NCBI GenBank assembly: GCA_028583685.1
Contig: JAMXIF010000077.1
Location: 11,313,122 to 11,377,121, forward strand
Reading direction: 5' to 3'
DNA: 64,000 nt
Source: Petaurus breviceps papuanus
Lineage: Eukaryota; Chordata; Mammalia; Diprotodontia; Petauridae
In this document: one piece after another, positions 31,235 to 43,830 of the stretch
Layout of the letters: every line of letters begins with the position of its first letter
Numbering within the stretch: position 1 is the stretch's first letter
Translations under genes and position numbers: made by a program
Notes under the pieces: generated by a model
The model's database searches: none
What the model was told of the DNA's origin: nothing
What the model saw: only the letters and a program-made list of their open reading frames with translations

Positions 31235-33250
31235 TGAAATTGGCTAAGTGGAAAAGGAGGTTCAAAAGCTTACCAAAGAAAATAATTCCTTTAAAATTAG
31301 AATTAAGCAATTGGAAGGCTAATGACTATATTAGACATCAACAAAAAATAAACACCACAAAAGAATGAAAAAATAGAAGAAATGTGAAATAATTCTTTGG
31401 AAAAACAACTGCTCTGGAAGATAGATTGAGGAGAAATAATTTAAGAATTATTGAACTGACTGAAAGTCATGATTAAAAAAAATGAGCCTAAACAACTGGC
31501 CTGATATCTTAGAATCAGAGGGTAAAACAGAAATCAAAATAATTCACCAGTCACCTCCAGAAAGAAATTTAAAAATGAAAAACCCTAGGAAGAATATAGA
31601 CAAATTCCAGAGCTCCGAAGTCAAAGAAAACATATTACAATCAGCTGGAAAGAAACAATTCAAATATCATAGAAACACAATTAGGATAATAAAAGAATTA
31701 GCAGTTTCTACATTAAAGGAGTAGAGGGCTTGAAATATGATATACTAGAGGGCAAAGGAGCTAAGATTACATCCAACAATCACCTACCCAGCAAAAATGA
31801 TTATAATCTTCCTGGGGAAAAAAGGATATTTAATGAAAAGAGGACTTTCAAGCATTCCTGACAAAAGGGCCAGAGGTAAATAGAAATTTTAATTTTGAAA
31901 TGTAAGACTCAAGAGAAGCATTAAAAGGAAAACAAGAAAGAGAAATCATTAATGATTCTATAAGGTTAATATTTTCATATTCCTACATGGGAAGACTATA
32001 CATGTAACTCCTAAGTATATTATCATTATCAGGGTAATTAGAAGGAGTATACATAGGATAGGGTGTGAGTTGAGCATGATATTGATGATAATGATATAGA
32101 TATAGATACATAGATATAGATTGATAGATATATAGAGCTAGCTAGATTAGATATAGATAGATTTAAAGATAGAGATAGATCTATATATTGATACACACAC
32201 ATATACAAATAGACACATATACATGCATATATACACTATACATATACCCACATGTGTACATATGTGTATGCATACATATACTTACATGATGATACACACG
32301 TGTATATATATGTGTGTATGTATGTCTATGCATTAATGAAGATCTAGATCTCAGGTGGGTATAAAAATCTATCTTGATGTACAGGGAAGTAGGAGGGGAG
32401 GGGGATAAAAAAGAGGGGGAATTCATAGAAAAAAGTCTGGATTGAGGGAAATTATGGTCAAAATTAAAACAATTTTGAGGAGGGACAGGGTAAAAGGATA
32501 AAAAGAGAAACTGGGGGAAATGGCAGGGGGCACAGAGTTAGTAATCATAACTATTAATGTGAATGGGATAAACTTGCCCATAAAATGGAAATGAACAATT
32601 GAAGGACCATGGAAGCAAAGATAGAAGTAAATTCAAAACTAAATAATCCTAAAGAATGGGTGGCTCACATAAAAATCATATAAATTGTCAATAATTTAAT
32701 TAATTGGAATGATAACAAAGAGACTACATACCAAAATTTAAGAGATACAGCCAAATCAGTAAATCCCAAATATCACAGAGACAGAATTAGGATGAATCCC
32801 AAATTTTGGGGAAATTTTATATCTCTAAACACTTACATAAATAAAATTGTGAAAGAACAGATCAATGAAATGGGCATAGAACAGCAACAAAAACAATAAC
32901 AACAACAAAACCTAAAAATAGAAGAAATTTAAAATCCCCAACTAAATTCCAAATTAGAAATACTGAAAATTAAATAAGAGATTAATATAACCCAAAGTAG
33001 TAAAGTTATTTAAGAAAAATGAAATGATGAGCAGGATGCACTCAAAAATGTGCAAAGACTTCCATGAGCTGATGCAAAAGGAAATATACTGTGTACAGAG
33101 TAATAACAATATTTTAAGATGATCAGCTGTGAATAACTTAGCTATTCTCAGCAATGCAAAGTTCCAGGACAACTCTGAAGGACTTATGATGAAAAATGTC
33201 ATCTATCCTTAGAGAAAGAACTGTTTAGTGTCTGAATACAAATTGAAGCA
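31235..33250 (+). mobile_element. L1 LINE, internally deleted: ORF1, spacer, ORF2 pieces, 3' UTR piece
   Basis: ORF1 (31235-31920) shows 'aaggaggttcaaaagcttac', and a translated piece at 31482-31724 with 'SSEVKENILQSAGKKQFKYH', the ORF1 C-terminal part. The ORF1-ORF2 spacer (31920-32530) is partly replaced by GATA/TA-rich sequence (32090-32320). The ORF2 start follows at about 32530 ('taatcataactattaatgtg'). An endonuclease-to-RT interdomain piece lies at 32610-32990. The text then jumps to 3' UTR sequence at 33020-33250 ('gatgagcaggatgcactcaa', 'ttagctattctcagcaatgc'). Most of ORF2 is therefore deleted. Confidence 0.75.
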
Positions 33251-35245
33251 TAATAATTAATAACTTTAGCAAACTTGCAGGGTGCAAAACAAACTCACAT
33301 AAATCATTACCATTTTGCTATATTACCAACAAAGTTCAGCAGCAAGAGAGAAACATTGAAATTGCATTTAAAATAACCTTAGACAATAAAAAATACTTGG
33401 GAGTCAGCCTGTCAAAACAAACTCAGGAAATATACAAACACAATTACAAATAATTTTAACATAACTAAGGTCAGATCTTTATGATTAAAAATATTAATTG
33501 TTTATGGGTAAATCAAGCCAATATAATAACAACAATAATTCTATCTAAAATAATATGCTTATTCAATAGTAAACCAAGCAAACTACCAAAAAAATCTGAA
33601 CATAGAACTAGAAAAACCATTAACCAAATTCATCTGGAAGAACAAAAAGTCAATAATGTCAAGGGAATCAATTTAAAAATGTAAAGAAAAGTGTCCTAGC
33701 CATATGAGATCTCAAACCATATAATAAAGTGATAGCCATCAAATCATTCTGGTACTGGGCAAGAAATAGAGTGGTGCATTAGTGGAATAGTTTAGGTATA
33801 TAATACAGAATAGGAAATGATCATAGTAACCTTGTTGATAAATACAAAGATCTAGAATTCTGGGAAAAGAACTCACCAGCTGACAAAATCTGTTAGGAAA
33901 ACTGAAAAGCAGTTTTGCAGAAACTAGGCATAAAACAACAACTCACATCATATTCCAAGATAAGGTCAAAATGTGAACACGATTTAGACATAAATGATAT
34001 TATAAAACAATTAGAGGATCATGAATTATCTTACCTATCTGATCTATGGGTAAGGTAAGAATTCATGATCAGAGACAGCGAACATTATAGGATATAAAAT
34101 TAATAATTTTCTTTACATTAAATTAAAAAATGTTTTGCATAAACAAAACCAATACACCCAAGGTTAGAAGGATAGCAGAAAACTGTGGAAATTATAGCTT
34201 GTGTCTCCAATAAAGGCCTCATTTCCAAAATATACATAGAACTGAGTCAAATTTATAAAAATGCAATTAATTCACCCATTGATAAGTGATCAAAATATAT
34301 GAACAGGCAATTTTCAGATAAAGAAATCAAAGTTATCTATAGTCATATTTAATGCTCAAATAACTATTGATTGAAGAGTGCAAATAAAAACAACTCTGAG
34401 GTAACAGATAATTTGCACCTATCAGATTGGCAAATATGACAGGAAAGGAAAATGACAACTGTTGGAGGGGATGTGGGAAAAGTGGGATACTAATGAATTG
34501 TTGTGAACTGATAATACCATTCTGGAGAGCAATGGAACTATGCTCAAAGAAGTATAAAACTGTGCATACCCTTTGAGCCAGCAGTACCATTACTAGGCCT
34601 GATTTACAAGGAGATTTAAAAAACAGGGAAGTTAAAAAGATATGTAGATATAGATATGTATATATATATATACAAACATATTTATAATAGCTCTTTTTAT
34701 GAAGGGATGCCCATTAATTGGAGAGTGGATGGATAAGTCACAGTACATAATCATGAGGGAATACTGTCGTGATATAAGAAATGATGAGGAGGATGCTCTC
34801 AGAAATACCTAGAAAGATTTACATGAATTGATACAAAGCGAAGTGAGCAGAATATAGAAAACATTATACATTGTAACAGCAATATTGCAAAATGATCAAT
34901 TGTGTTCAACTTAACAATACAAAGATCCAAGATAATTTTGAAGAGCCTGTGATGAAAAATGCTGTCCACCTCCAGAGAGTAAGTTGGTGGAATCTGAATG
35001 AAGATCAAAATATGTTTTTGTTGTTTTCAACTTTTTTCTATTTATTTCCTTTTTGTCTTTGTTTTCTTATACAACATGACTAATATGGAAATATGTTCTG
35101 CATTCCTGAACCTTTATCAAATTGCTTGGCTGATTATCAGTGATATGGGAGGGTAGAGGGTAGGAGAGAATTTGGAACTAAAATTTCTTTAAAAGAATAG
35201 AAGTTAAAATTGTTTCACATGTGATTTGGAAACAAAAACACTACA
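33251..35245 (+). mobile_element. L1 LINE, ORF2 C-terminal part and 3' UTR (5'-truncated)
   Basis: It starts within ORF2 ('aacttgcagggtgcaaaaca', 'cattaccattttgctatatt'), continues through 'tactgggcaagaaatagagt' and 'caccagctgacaaaatctgt', and the C-terminal block 'aaataactattgattgaaga' to 'aggggatgtgggaaaagtgg'. The 3' UTR has 'atgatgaggaggatgctctc', 'aaatgctgtccacctccaga' and 'atgactaatatggaaatatg', ending A-rich near 35245. It is frame-broken throughout. A 'tatatatata' patch lies at 34645-34675. Confidence 0.85.
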
Positions 35246-35283
35246 ATATTACAATTTTAAAAATCCTTTAAAATTATTTCTTT

Positions 35284-35472
35284 AAAATGAGCTTTTTATT
35301 GCTTGCTTTTTGGAGGGGGAAAAGCAGGGCAATTGGGGTTAAGTGATTTGCCCATGGTCACATGGCTGGTAAGTATTAAGTGTCTGAGGGCAAATTTGAA
35401 CTCAGGTCCTCCTAACTCCAGGGTCAGTGCTCTATTCACTGAGCCACCTAGCTGCCCCCAAAATCAGATTTT
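35284..35472 (-). mobile_element. WSINE1-like SINE with probable target-site duplication
   Basis: The body is about 35310-35459: antisense 'gggcaattggggttaagtga', 'atggtcacatggctggtaag', 'gaactcaggtcctcctaact' and 'gagccacctagctgccccc'. The flanks 'aaaatgagctttt' (35284-35296) and 'aaaatcagatttt' (35460-35472) match at 11 of 13 positions and probably are the duplicated target. Confidence 0.85.
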
Positions 35473-36169
35473 CTTGAATAAATTTTTATGTTTAACAGTT
35501 TTGAAGAAAATTAAAAATCAATATTATTCACCAGTCATCATTTTTTCCCTCATATTGCAAAACAGGAAGGAAAACATGAACTCTCATATTCTCTTGCAAT
35601 ACTCCAAAGTCCAAGTTGAGTTAATTGAGCTCATTGGTATTGCTAGTCTAAATAATGTAGAAGGAAAGCAAGAAGTTATTACTTGAATTCCAGCAAAGAC
35701 CACATTTCAGAAATTTCTTATACTTCCTTAAATCACTTAAGGGACAGAATGACAGATTTGGGTCTCTGGAGATTGAAAGATGAACTGTGTACTCTCAGAT
35801 GAATTGCTAAGAGTGGGAAGAAAGGAAGAGATCAAATGAAAAAAAATCCCAGATGTCTTTTTAATGTGTTTGACCAATGATGAGGTGATGCCTCAGTCCA
35901 TTGTGTCTGTAGTGTTTCAAAAGCAATGAAGAATTAAATTGGGGTCACTCAAACTTTTCTTTTAGATTAAATCAACCTTATTCAGTTGAAGACTATATAG
36001 AAGAAGCTCACTCCTCTCCAACTTGCCCCCCTGCCCCGTCTCTCAAATATTTCCTAAGTCAGAGCAAATTTCTGATTCTTATGGAAGTAGTTTTAATTCA
36101 GATCTTGTTTGAGGGTAAGGTGCAGAGAGAAGCAAGGTTTAGAAGTAGTTTTTGAAAATATTTTATAAA
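35473..36169. other. Unassigned stretch
   Basis: Unique-looking DNA. The 127-codon frame at 35303-35686 starts inside the SINE and is not a gene. Confidence 0.4.
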
Positions 36170-36480
36170 CTAAATTTGAACTTGTTGATTTTTTAATAAA
36201 GCATTTTAATAGGTCTTTAATAGTTATTCCCCAAAGAAACATACTTATTTCTCCCCTCCTCTGCAGGGCTTATGCTTATTTTGGCCCCCATGCATCAACG
36301 TGTCATTTACTTTCAACATTAACTGTGTGAGAGAAAGGTATGCATGGCCAAAGTCGCTGAAATCCCCTGTGTTTGTTACAATTAATAGTGATTACCAATC
36401 TATGTTTCTCAATTCTAGGCAGGAGAATTCTACTATTCTATGAAAGAGGGCCTAGGCTAAATGACACACAAAGTTTTGTA
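36170..36480. other. Repeat-free block, candidate conserved non-coding DNA
   Basis: High-complexity text with homeodomain-like words ('ttacaattaatagtgattac', 'gcattttaataggtctttaa') and an octamer-like 'ccatgcatcaac' near 36289. There is no coding frame of note. The regulatory role is inference. Confidence 0.3.
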
Positions 36481-36519
36481 AATATGCTAACTTCAAACTT
36501 TGATGATTTTCTTTGGTTT

Positions 36520-36660
36520 GCATACTTGCATAGAGATGGAAAAAAGACTTAAATCAGTCTAGCCCAGGGAGTGAAATTACTTTCTCAATCATATATGTGT
36601 AGGTGGTGACAGATCTGGGGTTAGAACCCACAACTCCACAATCTCAGTCTGGAACTTTTT
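36520..36660 (-). mobile_element. MIR-type SINE, weak
   Basis: Antisense-like words 'agcccagggagtgaaattac', 'ggggttagaacccacaactc' and 'aatctcagtctgg'. Confidence 0.35.
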
Positions 36661-36699
36661 TTAATATGCCATTACAATTTTAACAAATGAATAAAACAA

Positions 36700-36855
36700 A
36701 TGAGCTTTCATTGTTGCAGCTTTTAACAGATGCAAACAGAAATAATTGGCTTAACCAGAGACAAACAGCTGGTAAGTGTCTGATACTAGATTTAAATTCA
36801 GATTTTCTTTATTCTAGGCCCAGAATTCTCTTCATTTCACTATCTAGGTGCCTAG
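36700..36855 (-). mobile_element. tRNA-derived SINE, diverged
   Basis: Antisense: 'ttaacagatgcaaacagaaa', 'acaaacagctggtaagtgtc', 'tgatactagatttaaattca' and 'ttcactatctaggtgcc'. Confidence 0.6.
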
Positions 36856-37179
36856 GACAGGACTTGGAAAGTAATTTGACTTGAAAAGTGAGGATTGATA
36901 GAAAGCACAAAAGTAATAATAACCACAATTTTGCAGCTATTCCTAGACGTCTGAGAAAATATTCTTATCATCCATGAATGGAGATTTAGTCTTGCTTGTG
37001 AACACTACTATCCCTAGAGAAAGGGGAATTGGGGTAATTTTCCATTCTCTGGTCCACAGATAATGGCAAAGAAAAGTCTGTGGCTGGGAAAGAAATAGTT
37101 CTTTCAAGGCTGTGATTACTATTACTTTTAATTTATTTTCTCAAGACAAAATTATTTCAGAATAGAATATATATGCAGC
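36856..37179. other. Unassigned stretch
   Basis: No recognised element. Confidence 0.4.
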
Positions 37180-37362
37180 ACAATTTAGGGGAAAGAGTGC
37201 TGGACTTTGAGTCAGGAACACAGATTCAAATTACCTCTCTGATAATAAGCTATGTGACTAAATGTGCAACACAACCTCGGCAAACCTTGACTTTCTCATA
37301 TGTAAGAGGAAAGGCTTGGACTGCATGGCCTCTAAGGGCTCTTCTGGGACTAAATTTATGAC
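37180..37362 (+). mobile_element. MIR-type SINE
   Basis: Sense: 'gaaagagtgctggactttga', 'gtcaggaacacagattcaaa' and the tail 'gcttggactgcatggcctct', the same tail type as at 236. Confidence 0.65.
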
Positions 37363-39029
37363 AGTGTAGTCCTCTGATAGCATACAATGTGATTTTCCCC
37401 TAGGTTTTGAACTAGAAAATGACACTAACTATTGTTCTAATCTAATCCAGAGAAGTGGTAAAAATCCACTTGTTCAGTTATTGCATTTTCATAAAATCAC
37501 AACTTCATTATCTCAGAATACACCTATTGAGCCACTGCTGTATTCAAATCATTGTGTCGGTGACTAGGGAAGATGCATTTACTTATGAGATACAGAATAG
37601 TATACTTAAAAAAAATACCTGTACCAATAATTGTAATACCTGACAAGCATAATAGGGAAGCATAAACCAGTATTATGTGGGGTCTGAAAATGAAAAAAAA
37701 AACCCTCAGTCTGGAACTCCTGGAAAATGAATCCCCAGGGATGATAATGCATATGGCAAATAAGTAGTTCACCAGGAGTACTGGTCATAAGGACTGTCAA
37801 CTAGAATTACAGGGCAGAGAACTCAGGATCTGATTCCAAAAGTATGCATGACAAGAGGAATTTTGCCATGGCCTGAAGAGAATGTGTTTTCTTTGTGTTT
37901 TTGCCAGTGTAAATTTAACAGTAATGTATACAAAAAAAGGACAGATGGTTCACTCTTAGATAACATGAAAATTCTGAATTTATGCTTTATTTAAGAACAG
38001 AGAACCTTCATTTCCAATCTTTAAGATGTAATAAATAGACAATCATTGAAAGTATACATATACAAACACATATATGCATATATACATACACATATTCATG
38101 TGCATATATACATGGTACTGGGCAGGTAGTGAACAATGGACAACATTATTGGGATAAAGAAATTAATTAATGGAATAGAAAGGAAAAAATGCAACTGAAT
38201 CCATGTAAGCATTTTAATGTTTCATGAATCAACAGAAAACAAATTTTTAAAAAATAGGAAAAAAGATTCATTATTTAGTGATCATACTTGGGAACATAGG
38301 TATAAGTTTTGGTGATAAAATGCCATGGACCTATAATCTATACTATATACTTCTGCAAACTCTAACTGAATGATAGACTTATAGATTAGAGCTAAGTAGA
38401 ATTTATTAAGAAATATAGGTAATGTCTCTATATGAATTTCCCAACAATGTACCTCTCTCTCTCTGTCTATATGACATACCTCTACATCTCATCTAAATGC
38501 ATATTCAATGAAATAAAATAGAGTAATTAATTTACCTGAATTGTTTCAAGACTACTTTATACTTCATATCTATACAAATTACATATATTCACACATATTA
38601 TACTACATATATTTTACATATATTCACAAATAATATAAAATGTAATAAGGCGAAACAATGCATTTATCTTAATTGTGAAGGGGAAAATACTAGTTAAGAA
38701 ATGGGAAGATATTAGGTGTGGTTGATTAGATAAAATATAAAAAGTAATATATGTATATTATACATACATATATATGTATGCAAAATGAGAGATTGGACAA
38801 GTATTTGTGGCAAATATGAAGGATTTAAAAAATTTTATGTTTCCTGTATGTAACAAAATATTATAAATCCATTAACTTGTCATGTATAGGATAATTTAAA
38901 CAAATGAAATTTCTATTAAAAATTTCAAATAAAAATATCAGTTTAAATTTGATATTTTAAATATCAAACAATGGCCTGGAATAGCTATTACAAACTAATG
39001 AATAATGTTTGAAACAGGTAGGTCTTAAC
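37363..39029. other. Unassigned AT-rich stretch
   Basis: About 1.7 kb without a confident element. TA/CATA-rich patches lie near 38050-38115 and 38740-38780. Repeated 'acatatattcacacatatta'-type words occur at 38580-38640. Open frames here are short. Confidence 0.4.
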
Positions 39030-39640
39030 TTATTAAGACGAAAAAGAGTCAAATTTAAAGACAAATTGAAATTGATTTCAAAAGAAATCAAAGAAGACAG
39101 TAAAAGTAGTGATACCCTTTGCTCATAGTTGAATTAAACAAAGTTTAAAATGCTAATAACAAAGTAATTTACAGAATTAATATGATAGTAATCAAAACAT
39201 CAACACTAATGAAATTATTAAAGCTCTAATAAAACTAAAAAGGAAAATAAGATGAGCTAAAACATCAAAAAGAACTATTAGTAAGAGGTTAAGTGCATTC
39301 GAAATTATTAGATTTTGAAATGTTTCATAAAGCAGCAAATGTTTTAAATCTGATTTTTGAAGAAATAAAGAAACAGATCAAATGAAGAAAATAGGGTACC
39401 TAAAATATGAATATGTTTTATTCATATATAAAATAAAATATTTTATAAATAAAATAAAAATATAACCAAAATTTAAGAAGTTAATTTTTTGACAAACATT
39501 TCTTTGAAACACTGTGGAATGGATGGAATTAATCACTATTGAATAAAACGTTAAATTGCATAAGTGTATGAAAAAATAACTTTTGATCCATGCCTCACAT
39601 GTACTGCAATAACTTTAATTAGATTAAAATATATTTGAAA
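39030..39640 (+). mobile_element. Possible old L1 LINE, ORF2 C-terminal part
   Basis: A-rich plus-strand text with the cadence of L1 ORF2: 'gatagtaatcaaaacatcaa', 'aagaaacagatcaaatgaag', 'aattttttgacaaacatttc', 'gatccatgcctcacatgtac' and 'attagattaaaatatatttg'. It is more diverged than the other L1 pieces, and the call is tentative. Confidence 0.4.
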
Positions 39641-39643
39641 AAG

Positions 39644-39672
<29 letters not shown>
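39641..39672. repeat. (TA)n microsatellite
   Basis: A run of about fourteen TA units directly after the possible L1 piece. Confidence 0.9.
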
Positions 39673-39675
<3 letters not shown>

Positions 39676-40659
39676 GAAAACTCTGTTTTCTAAAGGTTTG
39701 TGGATTTCCTGATTCGCAGTCCTTGTTAGTAGAAATTTTTTTTAATTGTTTGTTTTAAGAATAATCCTGGAATCATTGAAAGCTCTTCAAGTTTTTGAAA
39801 GATGATCATATGTTTCTCTTGAACATACGTAATTAATTTCATAGCTCATTGTCTGTTATCAAGAGTTGGACAGAATATTTGGACTGATGGCCAAGCTCAT
39901 TGGATTAGCCATCATTGGATAGCCATCCAATCACACATTCCAATTGCATACTCATAGCTTTCAGCATATTGTCAGAGATAGATTGCATACAGGGAGCATG
40001 ATTAAAAAAAAACATCAAAAAAATATATTTCTGAGAAAGGAAGTGGACCTTCCATGTAGTAAGTATCATGAATAATGGATAGACAATATATGTGTTGATC
40101 CAGTGCCCACCTAAAACATAACTTACCTTGGATAAATTTCTCAAACCTTATGTAGACATGCCTCCTCCCACAGGAGTATCCAAGGCAAGGATCGCATAAG
40201 AAGAGAGGGCATAGACTGGCTACAATTTGTACTGTGCCTGAATCAGTGATATCACAGGTAAGGTGAAATGGTAAAATATATCTATCTTACTTGTGAAGAG
40301 AAGGGATATTATAATCAGCAAAGTAAAAGTAATTTGACAAAAATTCAAACTTTGAAACATAAAAATATTTTCTACAATACACATAAACACATCACACACA
40401 TACACATGCATGCACATATATTCCATTTTATTGCAGATTCTCAGTTTGTCTTTCATATTCTGTTTTTTTCCTTTGTTCACATTCATTCCAGATGAGATAA
40501 GACAGAAAATATCTTGAAATAAATACAATGCAATGGAATCTATGCCTTTCTTAATTTAGTTTAAACTTACATTAGCTTTTCCTCCCCTCCATTAATGAAT
40601 ATATTGAGATGAGAATTTCAGTAGTATTTTCCCCCTCCTATTTAACATTGTTGCCTCAT
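39673..40659. other. Unassigned stretch before the RTE copy
   Basis: The part at 39840-40265 is more complex and might be an older repeat or the upstream part of the RTE element. I could not place it. A short CA/CATG-rich patch lies near 40380-40415. Confidence 0.35.
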
Positions 40660-41275
40660 ATCCAGCTTGTAGGTCAGTAAAAATTGCCCAGTTATGCAAG
40701 ACCTATGAAGGTAAGACAAGCCATCCAAGTCACCATCTATATTCAATGTTGATCTACTACTGTCAATAGTCAGGAAAGACTAGCACCTCTGATGTGAGGA
40801 TCTGTTGAGCATTTTTCAGGGCTGTTCATTAACCTGTGGTGCTCACCTTTACCTAGCTCTCATCCATGTATGTAAGGAGGTCTAGCATCCACAGTGGCTA
40901 CCCTCCAGTAAAACTGTCTTGGAAGAGGGCTAACCCAAACTGAGGATAACCAATAGGCCTCACACCTGTTGGTGAGTTATGATATGTATTACCCTAGCAT
41001 GTGAAGACTCCCCTCATTCCCAACGAAATAGGTGGATGAGAATAATTTGTTCCAATATTCACAAAAGCGGCTGAAGAAGGCACTGTGGAGCGCTAGGAGC
41101 TTGGTAAGATACTGAAGAAGCCAAGAATCATCCATTACATCCCAGATCTTCAGCAGTGCTTTTAACTTTTGTCTGACCACTTGATTTCGATGACAATATC
41201 ACAGAAATCTAATTCATGATAAGTCGAGACATCACTTCATGATGTCATTGATCTTTGAAAATGAAGGACAACAAA
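40660..41275 (+). mobile_element. RTE-type LINE 3' end (or RTE-derived SINE)
   Basis: Matches the marsupial RTE 3' region as I recall it: 'tctagcatccacagtggcta', 'gagggctaacccaaactgag', 'gataaccaataggcctcaca', 'ggtggatgagaataatttgt', 'gtcgagacatcacttcatga' with 'tgtcattgatc', and the end 'gaatg'-type 'aaaatgaaggacaacaaaca'. There is no open reverse transcriptase frame. The 3' end runs into a CAGCAGAAG patch. Confidence 0.75.
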
Positions 41276-41299
41276 CAACAGCAGCAGAAGCAGTAACAA

Positions 41300-41575
41300 A
41301 AAGAACAATGATTATAATTAGCACTTATATAACATTTTGAGGTAATGTTGGCAGAGCCTTTTACAAATTCAGCCCCATTTGATCTTTACAACAACCTTTT
41401 AGGGTAACTACTGTTTTCATTATAATTTTACAGATAAAGAAACTAAGGTTAACAGAGGTTAAATAACTTGTTCAAGGTTTCTCATCTAGAAAGCATATAA
41501 GACTGTATTTGAAATCAGTTCTTACTGATGACAAGTCCAACACTCTTGTCATTACAACACTTATCTGCTCTAAGT
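41300..41575 (-). mobile_element. MIR-type SINE, near full length
   Basis: Antisense: 'tagcacttatataacatttt', 'ttgatctttacaacaacctt', 'cagataaagaaactaaggtt' and 'ttgttcaaggtttctcatct'. Confidence 0.75.
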
Positions 41576-41977
41576 AATAATCATGAAAAAAGTGCCTCAA
41601 AGACCACCAGCCTTGTTTCCAACTCAGCCCCTTAACCTTTGTCTTGTGGCATAACCATTGTGGAAATAGAACCCAGAAATTGCCTCTGTAAATAATATAG
41701 CTTCTACATCCACAATAGCTATTAAAGACTGAGAAAGGTAGGGTTTTACCATGAAAGTCCTTGACAGTGCCAAATTGGTTCCATATCAGGAATAGACATG
41801 GTTATATCTATGGAAATGACCCTGAAAATATTCTGTTATAATATTTCTTACCGATATACACAAATTACCATTGGTTCTTTCCAACTGAGATATAGTGGGG
41901 ATGAGTCCTGAAAAGTGCAGCCTTACCTTAGGTGTCTAAGTGTGATGAGATGGTGTCAGTCATTCAATATATATTAG
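41576..41977. other. Unassigned stretch
   Basis: No recognised element. Confidence 0.4.
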
Positions 41978-41983
41978 AAAGAT

Positions 41984-42046
<63 letters not shown>

Positions 42047-42056
42047 NNNNNNNNNN

Positions 42057-42103
<47 letters not shown>

Positions 42104-42104
42104 T
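41978..42104. repeat. (GATA)n microsatellite with assembly gap
   Basis: Pure GATA units on the plus strand on both sides of ten N at 42047-42056. Array length unknown. Confidence 0.95.
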
Positions 42105-42704
42105 TCACCTTTACCAATTTGCAAGATGTGAAGAAAAATTTCATGTTTGTTTTGATTTGAATTTATCTTGGTCTTTTGCAGTATTCTTTCATATGATTAA
42201 CAAATTGCAATTCTTCTGGCAACTCTCTGTGAATACCCCTTTTTTGCCGTTTCACTAAGTCTCCTGTAGTCCTTCTTGTGACAGATAGTAGGGATATTTT
42301 TCTTCTTCATTATTTACCAATGATTTTGGTATGGCACATCACATAATCCCCTCTAAATTCTACCTTTCTGGCCTCCTTTTGGGAACCCCAAAAAAGATTA
42401 ATTCACCTTTGGTAGTGTGAGTTTAATTCCTTAATATTTCAAAAATGTTTCTTTACCATCAATTTTCCTATTTCTTTAAATGTAGCTTTCAACTTATCCT
42501 CCTCTGTATTTGAGAAAGAAGTGATTTAATGATCTCTCTATTGTCACCTTGTTGCTGTTGATATTTTAATTCAATGTTTATCTTTTATTTTCGCCCTTTT
42601 TAACAATCTCTAGAGATGGGTTAATATATATTTTACACAAATTTCCTTGTTTACTGTATTTATTTGCCTTTCTTGTATTAATGTATAATGGTGTTTATAA
42701 ATCA
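42105..42704. other. Unassigned T-rich stretch
   Basis: It may be antisense LINE sequence by composition, but no block matches well enough. Confidence 0.35.
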
Positions 42705-42865
42705 AATACTCAATTAATTTAATAAATATTTATTAAGCATCTACTATGTGCTGAGACTGTGCTGAGTGCTGGGGATACAAGCAAGAAAAAACAAAGTCAG
42801 TCTCTGCTCTCAAAGAGCTTACAATCTAATAGGGAAATATTGCACATAAAAGGAAACTGAAAATT
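42705..42865 (-). mobile_element. L2 LINE, 3' end
   Basis: Antisense, well preserved: 'atatttattaagcatctact', 'atgtgctgagactgtgctga', 'gtgctggggatacaagcaag' and 'gctctcaaagagcttacaat'. Confidence 0.8.
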
Positions 42866-43204
42866 TGTTGTTTTTTGGTGTGTGGGGCAGGGAGTGGGGA
42901 GTGGGAGCATCTCCATGAGATGAGGGCATAGTGTTCTATGGAATCAAAACCAAGCTGAGCTGCTGATAAAAAATAAAGAATTCATTACCTGGAGAATTCA
43001 GATCCTAGTTTCCAAAAAAGGAAGAATTTGGAAGGAGCTTGGTGCCCAAATCTCGGGCCTCTCATAAAAGTGCTGAAAATTTGATCATAGCTTTTGTTTA
43101 TATTTTCATAAGAGTACTTTGAAGGAGTCTTATTGAAAGTATATTTTTTCATTAATGATATGGTTCAGGTTTGCAGGATACATCATTTTCTGGTGCATGT
43201 TGGG
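42866..43204. other. Unassigned stretch
   Basis: No confident element. The minus-strand L1 begins to be recognisable only at about 43205. Confidence 0.35.
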
Positions 43205-43604
43205 TTTCTTCACTTTTTTCTATAATGTTAGCCAATTTTATAAGTGTGAGGTAGTACCTCAGTTGTTTTAATTTGTATTTCTCTAATCAACAGTGATTTG
43301 AAGCATTTCTTATGGCTATAGATAGTTAAAAATTCTTCTCCTAAAAACTCTCTATTCATGTCCTTTAACTTCTTGCCAGTTAGGGATTCTTTTCCTAGTT
43401 TTCTGATTTCTTTCTAGTTTTGGCTGCATTGGTTTTGTTTGTGCATTTAAAAAAAATGTAAGCAAAATTACCAGTTCTACTTCTTGTGGACTTCTCTATC
43501 TCTTGTTTGATTGTAAACTCTTCCTTTATACATAGATTTGACGAGTAAAATTTTCCATGCTCCCCTAATTTGCTCATGACATTGCCCATTTGGTTTATAC
43601 CTTT

Positions 43605-43830
43605 TTATTGTTGCTCATTCATTTCAGTCATGTCTGATTCTTCATAACCCAATTTGAGGTTTTTTTTGGCAAAGATACTGGAGTCATTTGCCCTTTCCTT
43701 TTCAACTAATTTTACAGATGAGGAAACTGAGGCCAACAGAGTTAAATTAATTGTTCAGGGTCAGACAGCCAGTAATTACATAAAGTCAGATTTTACTTCA
43801 GTTCTTTCTGACTCCTGGTCCAGCACTAGA
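43605..43830 (-). mobile_element. MAR1-type SINE nested in L1
   Basis: Antisense: 'ttgttgctcattcatttcag', 'gaggttttttttggcaaaga', 'tactggagtcatttgccctt', 'gatgaggaaactgaggccaa' and 'gactcctggtccagcactag'. L1 blocks lie on both sides. Confidence 0.85.
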
